From: Bacteroides sp. M10 | Lineage (GTDB): Bacteria; Bacteroidota; Bacteroidia; Bacteroidales; Bacteroidaceae | Assembly (NCBI RefSeq): GCF_014334015.1 | Contig: NZ_CP060488.1 | Location: 1,756,501-1,820,500 of the forward strand | Direction of reading: 5' to 3' | Length of the DNA: 64,000 nt | Part shown: positions 58,101 through 64,000 of the stretch, piece after piece | Layout: each line of letters opens with the position of its first letter | How positions within the stretch are numbered: position 1 is the first letter of the stretch | Program-made: the position numbers and the translations under genes | Notes under the pieces: model-generated | Databases searched by the model: none | Told to the model about the DNA's origin: nothing | What the model saw: the letters and a program-made list of their open reading frames with translations, nothing else

Positions 58101-59201
58101 CCGGTCGTACACATTCACGCCACCGCCTTCAGTACAAATCCATAAGTTCCCGTCTTTATCTTCAGTCATTCTGCCGACAATCGGGCTACTTAAACCTTCT
58201 TTTTCTGTATCTCCCGTCTTGTAGCGGGTATAGATTTCATATTCCGGATTGAAATAGTTGACACCTCCGAAATAAGTACCCAGCCAAATTGTTCCTTGTT
58301 CATCTTTGACGATGCACCAGATAGAGGAGTGGGTGAGTCCGTCGGGTTTGTTCGCGTTGGCAGTGTAAAGTTGGAATTTACCTGTGCTCTTTTCATAGCG
58401 ATTTAACCCGTGAAAGGTTCCTATCCACAGATTTCCTGCATTATCTTCACAGCAACTCCTTACGAAGTCGGCGCAAATACTGTTTGGATTTTTGGGATCA
58501 TGACGGAAGTTCTCAATGGTACTGTCTGTTTTTATCCGGTAGAGTCCTTCTTCCCAGGTACAGATCCATAATTCTTTAGACGAATCTTCGTAAATACTCG
58601 CGATATTACCTCTTGTGACAGGTTGGGAAATCTTTTTGTCTCCCGATAAACAGTAAAGTCCGTTACTGGTAGTTCCCATCCACAGATTTTTCTTTTCGTC
58701 CAGGTGGAGGCAGGAGAGGGTGATATCTTTTCCGGCAAGATGATAGTAGAGATCGAAGTTTCCCGTACTTTCATTATATACAAATACTTCTTCTCTTTTC
58801 CCGATATATAATTTCTCGTTGAAATAAATAGCATCCACATTACCTTGCAGCAACGTTTTGAATCTTTGTGTAGTCAGATCGAATTCTGCCACCCCGTCCG
58901 TACAGAGCAGGTATACCTTTCCGTTTTTGTTTCCGGTGATGCGCAGCACTGTATTGCTGAACAAGCTGTTCGGATCGTTTTTATTAAGTTTGAAACTTTT
59001 GATATCGTTACCGTTATACCGGTTCAGTCCTTCACGCGTGCCGATCCATATAATTCCCCGTTCATCAATATAAAGGCTATTGACAGAAAATTGGGAGAGT
59101 CCGTCGTCCGTGGTCAAGTGGCTAAAAGTGATGTTTTGACCTTGTGTGCGGACTCCAGCTACGCTTAAAAATAGCAGAAATAAAAGAATTACTTTTCTCA
59201 C
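55143..59201 (-). CDS. Hybrid two-component system sensor/regulator (HTCS), chondroitin locus
   Basis: The 1352-residue protein has a signal peptide (ends RTQGQ) and about 14 Reg_prop beta-propeller repeats (IWIGTREGLNRY type) to near residue 670. A Y_Y_Y domain and a transmembrane helix at about 773-793 follow. HisKA carries His831 in ISHEFRTPL; then come HATPase (DTGTGIAAAEI, GTGIGLALTKG), a receiver domain with Asp1140 in LSDVVMPRMSG, and an AraC-type HTH at the C-terminus (ITEISDRIGFSSSRYFSKCFKE). All functions sit in one chain: periplasmic ligand binding, phosphorelay and DNA binding. BT3334 at this position senses unsaturated chondroitin disaccharide, from memory. Confidence 0.95.
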   Translation of the reverse strand: MRKVILLFLLFLSVAGVRTQGQNITFSHLTTDDGLSQFSVNSLYIDERGIIWIGTREGLNRYNGNDIKSFKLNKNDPNSLFSNTVLRITGNKNGKVYLLCTDGVAEFDLTTQRFKTLLQGNVDAIYFNEKLYIGKREEVFVYNESTGNFDLYYHLAGKDITLSCLHLDEKKNLWMGTTSNGLYCLSGDKKISQPVTRGNIASIYEDSSKELWICTWEEGLYRIKTDSTIENFRHDPKNPNSICADFVRSCCEDNAGNLWIGTFHGLNRYEKSTGKFQLYTANANKPDGLTHSSIWCIVKDEQGTIWLGTYFGGVNYFNPEYEIYTRYKTGDTEKEGLSSPIVGRMTEDKDGNLWICTEGGGVNVYDRKNNTYRWYRHEEGKNSISHNNVKAIYYDRTNEIMWIGTHLGGLNKLDLRTNRFTVYRMKAGDPTSLPSDIVRDIVPYKDKLVVATQNGVCLFNPATGACQQLFKETKEGRGIGMVASLCIDKDGTLWIAATGEGVYSYRFDSGKLTNYPHNPANPNSLSNNNINSIMQDSNGNLWFCTSGSGLDRYRKASDDFENFDVQTDGLSSDCIYEVCESSIQKGDLLLITNQGFSQFDYPSKKFYNYGTENGFPLTAVNENALFVTHDGEVFLGGIQGMISFWEKKLHFTPKSYNIILSRLLVNGKEVVPGDESGILEQSICHTPEISLKADQSMFSIEYATSNFIPANRDEILYRLEGFSDEWNHTYRKQTLITYTNLNPGKYTLVIKSQREGIKEARLLIIVLPSWYETWWAYLIYTIVTISLLWYLIQNYNSRIKLRESLKYEKKHIEDLEALNQSKLRFFTNISHEFRTPLTLIVGQVETLLQVQTFTPNIYNKVLGIYKNSLQLRELITELLDFRKQEQGHMKIKVSQHNLVNFLYENYLLFLEYASSKQINFKFNKQKDDIEVWYDQKQMQKVINNLLSNAVKHTKAEDTISINVSQEKDHVIIEIKDTGTGIAAAEIDKIFDRFYQTEHLNSLNTGAGTGIGLALTKGIVELHHGTIRVESEPGKGSSFIITLKLGKEHFTEEQIAKDDTETIQQTETIVPSVEIIPDSEWKEEDNKRIEDAKMLIVEDNESIKQMLVGIFETFYQVSTASDGVEALEMIQKDMPSIILSDVVMPRMSGTELCKQIKTDFNTCHIPVVLLTARTAIEHNIEGLKIGADDYITKPFNTNLLISRCNNLVNSRRLLQEKFSKQPQAFAQMLATNPMDKEMLDRAMAIIERHLDNTDFNVNIFAREMGMARTNLFTKLKAVTGQTPNDFILSIRLKKGAVMLRNNPELNITEISDRIGFSSSRYFSKCFKEIYHVSPLAYRKGEESEEEGDGEETD

Positions 59202-59232
59202 TAATTTATTTTTTAAGGTGTTTACATCTATG

Positions 59233-59240
59233 CAAATATA
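59233..59240 (-). promoter_or_regulatory. -7 element of the HTCS gene
   Basis: TATATTTG on the minus strand, 31 nt before the ATG at 59201. The gene thus has its own promoter, separate from the acetyl esterase operon. Confidence 0.5.
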
Positions 59241-59292
59241 TTGTTTTTATTCGATTTCAGTGAACCTTATTAGAAGAAAGTAACTATAAAAC

Positions 59293-59334
59293 ACCGGAAG
59301 AGAATTCTATTTAACAGAATTACTCTTCCGGTTT
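59293..59334 (-). terminator. Terminator of the third PUL transcript
   Basis: ACCGGAAGAG-AATTCT (59293-59308) pairs with AGAATT-a-CTCTTCCGGT (59316-59332) with one bulged base. On the minus strand it is followed by GTTTTATAG. It lies between the acetyl esterase stop and the HTCS promoter. Confidence 0.85.
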
Positions 59335-59396
59335 CTAACCTAACTAACCTCTTGTTATAGTGTTTGTGCCTGTTTCGTTTTTATCAGTTCAGATTA

Positions 59397-60692
59397 TTAC
59401 CACACTACATACTGATTGAAAAAACGAGTACTTTCAGCAATCCATGAGTCCATGTTCTCATAAGCTGCAAAGTGTCCTGATGTAGGGTAACATATCCAGC
59501 GTTTAGGTGTACGGATGTGATTGTATGCTGCAAAATTTGTATGTGGTGGTGTAATGTTGTCCTGAAGTCCGAATCCCATTAATATTGGGCATTTGATCCA
59601 TTCGGTCAGATTCTTCAAGTCAAAGTAAGTTAGTAATGAGAATATTTTATCTTTGTCAATATTCTGCCGGGCAGCTCCTTCGAATACCAAGCTGGCAGGC
59701 CAGTGAACCAAACGGAAATAATCGGGATAGTCTGACAGAAAGGGTACGATAGGCGCAGCTGCGGAAATACGATGGTCGAGTGACGCTGCTGCTAATGTGA
59801 GCGCTCCACCTTGCGAAATACCTGTAGCAAAAAGGTTTTGTCCGTCAAAGCATGGCTGAGCAAAAATAAAATCAATACTGCGGACTGTATCAGCAAAAGC
59901 ACCTCTATAATAGTAATGTTTGGGTGAATCCAGTCCGAAAGCAATCCACTCACCAAAGCGGTTATAAGGTTTGTTGAGGCCTTGTCCACGGGGTGGAATG
60001 ACCAAGATACACCAACCGGGATAGTCGTCGGGACCGGGAATCCAGGTGACGGCATCATAACCTTGATAAACCACTACGGCCGGATGACTCTGACCATCTG
60101 TAGGGACTGCCCAATACCCCCGTAAGATTTCTCCTTCAAGCGAGCACATTTCTACTTCGTAAACATCACGCTCTGGCTTCGAAGATTCAGGTAGACGTGT
60201 CATTTTATAGGCAGGTTGTACACGTTTAAGTTCGGTGATGGTTTTATTCCAAAATCTTTTTAAGTTAGGGAGACCATCCGGTTTGGATAAAATCTGTTCG
60301 GCTTCGTATCCAAAGAAGAAATGTTTCAGAGTGTCGGTGCCAGCAATGAAACAAGCCTGGTAAAACCCGGGAGTGAGATTCGTGAGAGTGACTGATGCAC
60401 GACTGCGAAAGCCTCCACCGGGAGCTATCGAATCTGTTCCGAAAGAGTAGGTTATAAAGGTAGACGATACAGCATTGCCGAAATCTGTAGCAATGTCCAT
60501 ACGTATCCTATCCGAAAAACCTGACTGTGCAGATGTCAATTCCAGCATGAAGCGTACTGGATGTTCGTTATCGAACATCCAGTTTTGCTCAACAGGAATA
60601 TTGAGATTTATGGTCTCCTGTGTATAACTTTTTATTGAGTATCCGGTCAGGAGTATAATGATGTATATCCACTTTTGCATCCTGTTAATCAT
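59397..60692 (-). CDS. CE7-type acetyl esterase (AXE1 family)
   Basis: The 431-residue protein has a signal peptide and an N-terminal beta-sandwich (about 30-125). The CE7 alpha/beta hydrolase follows: VVYQGYDA, LVIPPRGQGLN (the conserved RGQG), GISQGG with nucleophile Ser at about 293, and GLQDNITPP plus PTSGHFAAYE for the Asp and His. CE7 esterases remove acetyl groups from acetylated xylo-oligosaccharides and other small acetylated sugars. It starts 5 nt after the EEP gene and ends the operon. The N-terminal extra domain is longer than in stand-alone CE7 enzymes. Met5 (60680) is an alternative start. Confidence 0.88.
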   Translation of the reverse strand: MINRMQKWIYIIILLTGYSIKSYTQETINLNIPVEQNWMFDNEHPVRFMLELTSAQSGFSDRIRMDIATDFGNAVSSTFITYSFGTDSIAPGGGFRSRASVTLTNLTPGFYQACFIAGTDTLKHFFFGYEAEQILSKPDGLPNLKRFWNKTITELKRVQPAYKMTRLPESSKPERDVYEVEMCSLEGEILRGYWAVPTDGQSHPAVVVYQGYDAVTWIPGPDDYPGWCILVIPPRGQGLNKPYNRFGEWIAFGLDSPKHYYYRGAFADTVRSIDFIFAQPCFDGQNLFATGISQGGALTLAAASLDHRISAAAPIVPFLSDYPDYFRLVHWPASLVFEGAARQNIDKDKIFSLLTYFDLKNLTEWIKCPILMGFGLQDNITPPHTNFAAYNHIRTPKRWICYPTSGHFAAYENMDSWIAESTRFFNQYVVW

Positions 60693-60697
60693 TGTTA

Positions 60698-61768
60698 TTA
60701 CTCTTTGATATAAAACGTAATCAGCACTCCTTTATGATCGCTTGGCCACTGATTGTTTACGGGCGGAATGATTGGATCTTTGGTTTGTTCTTCTATTCTT
60801 TTTCCGCGTACAATAGAGCCTGTTGGACCTACTATCTGGGCATTTTTTATTTGTAGATTTTTATTTGGATAATAGTAAACGAAATCAATTCGTTCGCGTT
60901 CATCTGCCTCCGGTGCCCATGAGAGATTCTCTGGAATGACAGATTTATTGTCTGCAGGGAAAGTGAATCCCGGACATTTCATCGGATCGGGATGAATTAC
61001 CCGGTAGGCATCTTTATATCCCCGTTGAACCAACAATTTGGAAGTTCCCCAATTGACGATACATCCGCGATGATCGAATAGATCTTTTGTATCGGCCTGC
61101 CAATCCAGATAAGAAGGCTCATTCAGATCTCCGGCAAAAAACACGAGTGCTCCTTGCTCTAGCTCTTTGGCAGCGTTGTTGATAAAAGCTTGGGCGGATT
61201 CTATACGGTCTGATTCTTCGCAGACAGCAAGTATCTTGTCTACATCAGTGATAGGAGCCGGAAGTTTATCCCAATTAACGCTACCGTCATTGTATCCTCG
61301 GGGATAGTAACAGGTGTAGTAACGATACTCCGAATGTGCCGGGTAAACGGCCACTCGTTTCCCATTGACATCCAGAATCGCTTTGAACATCCATTTGTTG
61401 ATGCGTTCTGTCTCTTTGATCGGATATTTTGATATGACCGCTCTTCCGTCTATTCGTGCATCGTAATAGATGAGTCCCTTATCTTTAAGCCCTTGCATTA
61501 GTTTAGGCATCACGGGATCGTCTTGCGGACCTTTATATAATTCGCAAAATGTAGCAATGTCTGGCTGTAGGGAAGCAATCTGTTCTATCAGATATTCCGG
61601 AGCATGCTCCACCTTGGTACACTCCACCCATAAGTTGAGTTGAAGGAACTTAATCTCTGTTTTCTTTCCTGTTTCTTCTTCCGGTACAGATACTTCCGTA
61701 TCGGTTTTAGAACATGCAGTGATAACAGGAAGTATGGCAATAATAATAGTTAATAACCACTTTTGCAT
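60698..61768 (-). CDS. Endonuclease/exonuclease/phosphatase-family lipoprotein
   Basis: The 356-residue protein has a lipobox (VITAC) and the EEP fold: LQLNLWVE, FCELYKG with the metal Glu, AVYPAHSEYR, FFAGDLNEPS with Asp/Asn, and the final SDHKGVLI with the catalytic His. EEP enzymes hydrolyse phosphodiesters or phosphomonoesters of nucleic acids, inositol phosphates or lipids. Anchoring outside the cytoplasm in a PUL suggests a glycan- or lipid-phosphate substrate, which is inference. It lies 22 nt after susD and 5 nt before the esterase. Confidence 0.86.
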   Translation of the reverse strand: MQKWLLTIIIAILPVITACSKTDTEVSVPEEETGKKTEIKFLQLNLWVECTKVEHAPEYLIEQIASLQPDIATFCELYKGPQDDPVMPKLMQGLKDKGLIYYDARIDGRAVISKYPIKETERINKWMFKAILDVNGKRVAVYPAHSEYRYYTCYYPRGYNDGSVNWDKLPAPITDVDKILAVCEESDRIESAQAFINNAAKELEQGALVFFAGDLNEPSYLDWQADTKDLFDHRGCIVNWGTSKLLVQRGYKDAYRVIHPDPMKCPGFTFPADNKSVIPENLSWAPEADERERIDFVYYYPNKNLQIKNAQIVGPTGSIVRGKRIEEQTKDPIIPPVNNQWPSDHKGVLITFYIKE

Positions 61769-61790
61769 AATCTGTATTTTTTAGATTTGA

Positions 61791-63563
61791 TTACCAGCCC
61801 GGATTCTGACAGTTAGTTCCTGAAGCATTCTGTAACCGGATTGCTTCGTCACCCGGTATTGGATATAATAGGAATTTTTCACTATATGCTTTTCGGTTAT
61901 TATCTACTACAAAACGGGAGTAACTTCCATCTGAGTTTGCTTTCATTCCGGTGATTATTTTGTCTGTTTGATCCAGTATCTTCCAACGGCGTACATCAAA
62001 GAAACGGTGTTCTTCAAAAGCAAGTTCTACGCGTCTTTCGTTCCTGATTCGCAGACGAAATTGCTCACAGGATAATCCGTAAGGAATGCCTGGCATACCT
62101 ACTCTGGAACGTACTGCATTGACTGCGTCTACCGCATCATTGGGTACAGTTCCGGTAGTGGATGCTTCATTAGCTGCCTCTGCATAATTCAAATATAATT
62201 CAGCCAGGCGGAACTCTTTGAAGTAGCCATCCAGGTTGCCGGAACGTCCGGATTTATAATGCGAGAACTTACGTGTATAATAGCCGGTACAGGTGTAACG
62301 TGCGTTACTGGGATCAAGTGCACAGTTTCCTCCTGTCTTGGTTGAGAGTAGTGCACCGGTTTCCAGGTTTAGTTTGGAACCATCATAATAAATAGAAGCT
62401 TTAAGACGTGGATCACGGTTCTCATACGGTTTGGCTTGATTGTAGAGACCTTGAACAGCCGAATTCAAGTTAGGCTGTAGATGATTGGCATCCAGATAAG
62501 GGCTCTCTAAATTGAGCAGAGGATAAGATTCTGTCATGTCACCGTTCACAACTTCATAGGCATCAAGTAGCTCTTGCGACGGACACGCACCGGCATCTGT
62601 CTGGCCGTCGGTAGTTGGCAGGCCAGCATAATTCCACATATACATCTGTCCAACTTCCATAATGGTTTCTTTGTCATTAACTACCGGCAAGTCAGTGCGC
62701 GAATAGAAATACACATCATAAGGAGAATAACCTGCTGTAGCATTCGGCTGTTTCTTATAAAGTTCATAATTGTTCGCCAGACAGTCATCCAGAGACTTTT
62801 TAGTAATTTCTGCGGCTTCTGTCCAAGTGATTGTTCCGTCATTGTACAGAGGACTGGCTGCATAGAGTGATATCTGTGAACGGATGGCTGCACAGATGGC
62901 TTTTGTCATAACGTGACGGTAGTTCTCCTTATCTAAGGAACGCCATCCCCATTCTTCAACAGTGGGAATATCAATAGCAGCCTGACAATCAGCTAATATT
63001 TGGCGGGCACACTCGCCAAATGTACCTCTTTTAACCTTGGTATAATCGTAGTCGGGAGTTGTTATGATGGGAACACCTCCATAACGTTTCACCAATTGAA
63101 GATAATAGAAAGCGCGTAATGTAAGTACCTGTGCCTTGAAACTGTTACGGATATCTTCTGAGTAGACACTGGCAGTAGGAATATTGGCAAGAAAGATGTT
63201 GCAGGCACGAATCCCTTGATAATAATAATTGTAGTTTTCCGGATTTCCTTCGATGCCCTCCAGCGGATTGCTGAAGGGAGATAATTGTCCTTCATTCCAT
63301 TTGCGGGTAACTCCGTTCTGTAGTTCCCAGGAATCTTTGGCTTCATCCGTACAACCAGCTAGCATGGTATAGTTATAGTTCATTCCGTAATTCAGAATCC
63401 ATCCATAACATTGATTCATATAAGTATACGTTTTACGGTTCGTGGTAAACAAATCGCTGTAATCCGTACGGCCGTCCGGATGATCTTCAATTTCAGTACA
63501 TCCTATGAATGAGGATAATATGAGCAAGGAGAATACTCCTGATATGATTTTATTTATTTTCAT
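61791..63563 (-). CDS. SusD/RagB-family lipoprotein, third locus
   Basis: The 590-residue protein has a lipobox (FIGC). Motifs are RACNIFLANI, AQVLTLRAFYYLQLVKRYGGVPI, FRLAELYLNYAEAANEA, RIRNERRVELAFEEHRFFDVRRW and the terminal NPGW. It starts 11 nt after the susC stop. The glycan is unknown; the esterase and EEP neighbours suggest an acetylated and possibly phosphorylated target. Confidence 0.94.
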   Translation of the reverse strand: MKINKIISGVFSLLILSSFIGCTEIEDHPDGRTDYSDLFTTNRKTYTYMNQCYGWILNYGMNYNYTMLAGCTDEAKDSWELQNGVTRKWNEGQLSPFSNPLEGIEGNPENYNYYYQGIRACNIFLANIPTASVYSEDIRNSFKAQVLTLRAFYYLQLVKRYGGVPIITTPDYDYTKVKRGTFGECARQILADCQAAIDIPTVEEWGWRSLDKENYRHVMTKAICAAIRSQISLYAASPLYNDGTITWTEAAEITKKSLDDCLANNYELYKKQPNATAGYSPYDVYFYSRTDLPVVNDKETIMEVGQMYMWNYAGLPTTDGQTDAGACPSQELLDAYEVVNGDMTESYPLLNLESPYLDANHLQPNLNSAVQGLYNQAKPYENRDPRLKASIYYDGSKLNLETGALLSTKTGGNCALDPSNARYTCTGYYTRKFSHYKSGRSGNLDGYFKEFRLAELYLNYAEAANEASTTGTVPNDAVDAVNAVRSRVGMPGIPYGLSCEQFRLRIRNERRVELAFEEHRFFDVRRWKILDQTDKIITGMKANSDGSYSRFVVDNNRKAYSEKFLLYPIPGDEAIRLQNASGTNCQNPGW

Positions 63564-63574
63564 AACTTCAGTCT

Positions 63575-64000
63575 TTAGAAATTCAGGTTAAGTCCTATGT
63601 TAAATGTTCTGTAAATGGGGTATACAGAGTAGGAATATTGTTCCGGGTCCAGATTATCGAACTTGAGAGATGAGGTGGTCAACAAATTGGCTCCGCTGAT
63701 ATAGAATCTCATTTTCTCCAGTTTCAGCTTACTGCTCCAACGTTTAGGAAGTGTATAACCTAATACTACATTCTTCAATCTCATATAGTTATTTTTGGAA
63801 TAGAAGAATTCATTCGATTGGAGACTTGAAGAGCTTCCTGTGGTCAAAGCCGGATAGCTGATTTTTTCATTTGTCGCATAGCGATCTGCTGTCCAGGCAT
63901 TACGGTGCAGGTCTGTGTACACTCCTTGGTAAGCATTATCGAAGATACCGCATCCACTGTAATAGGCTGCTGTACCTGATACACCTTGTAACTGAACATA
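63575..64000 (-). CDS. SusC-family transporter, C-terminal part (cut by window edge)
   Basis: The frame is open from the window edge to the stop at 63575, giving at least 142 residues. The GTG at 63922 is only an internal codon. The segment is the end of a TonB-dependent barrel: NNYMRLKNVVLGYTLPKRW, then MRFYISGANLLTTSSLKFDNLDPE and the final YRTFNIGLNLNF. It is the partner of the downstream SusD. Confidence 0.92.
   Translation of the reverse strand, partial: YVQLQGVSGTAAYYSGCGIFDNAYQGVYTDLHRNAWTADRYATNEKISYPALTTGSSSSLQSNEFFYSKNNYMRLKNVVLGYTLPKRWSSKLKLEKMRFYISGANLLTTSSLKFDNLDPEQYSYSVYPIYRTFNIGLNLNF

Noticed and set aside
63575..63922. Short stand-alone 115-residue gene
   Set aside because: The frame continues without a stop to the window edge and has SusC C-terminal motifs, so it is a truncated transporter.

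Overview
The window reads as chromosomal DNA of a gut Bacteroides, probably close to B. thetaiotaomicron. Evidence: three susC/susD pairs, a hybrid two-component regulator, IS66-type transposition genes, many SPII lipoproteins, and promoters of the TAnnTTTG type with no strong Shine-Dalgarno sequences. From memory (no search was run), the gene order of two blocks matches the B. thetaiotaomicron 1,6-beta-glucan locus (BT3309-BT3314) and its chondroitin sulfate locus (BT3324, BT3330-BT3334).

Layout. 1-5.1 kb (+): tail of a surface-protein/glycosidase operon, with a 5'-truncated beta-helix protein, a glycerophosphodiester phosphodiesterase and a GH20 hexosaminidase. 5.2-17.6 kb (+): a complete 1,6-beta-glucan utilisation locus, with a DUF6377 membrane regulator, SusC, SusD, GH30_3 endo-glucanase, a surface glycan-binding protein with a duplicated module, and a GH3 beta-glucosidase. 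17.8-22.3 kb: a class II Fic protein, a complete IS66 element flanked by inverted copies of an 84-nt repeat, and a strongly structured leader RNA ahead of an unrecognised 162-residue gene. 22.5-24.2 kb: a clan GH-A beta-galactosidase-like enzyme. 24.3-28.3 kb (-): the housekeeping operon dapB-lepB-lepB paralogue-wbqC; the second signal peptidase has lost both catalytic residues. 28.3-30.2 kb (+): DUF2851 and a DUF4348-like lipoprotein.

30.3-38.7 kb (-): a tight five-gene operon (HEAT membrane protein, processive GT2 synthase, TPR plus outer-membrane barrel, DUF4838 lipoprotein, DUF1573 lipoprotein). It has the parts list of a synthase-dependent exopolysaccharide machine but with unusual components, and is the best candidate here for an undescribed system. 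A LruC-type surface protein is divergent from it.

40.5-59.2 kb: the chondroitin sulfate region. It holds a DUF6250 protein and PL8 lyase (+), then on the minus strand a porin, a tRNA-dihydrouridine synthase, the SGBP-SusD-SusC operon, a serine-type sulfatase and a hybrid two-component regulator. The lyase depolymerises the glycan, SusC/D/SGBP capture and import it, the sulfatase removes sulfate and the regulator senses the product. No GH88 or PL33 gene is in the window. 59.4-64 kb (-): downstream part of a third locus (SusC C-terminus, SusD, EEP-family phosphoesterase, CE7-type acetyl esterase).

No rRNA, tRNA or CRISPR array was recognised. The longest non-coding stretches are 21369-21816 (repeat and structured RNA), 44279-44695 (two short-repeat clusters) and 38668-38992 (divergent promoters).
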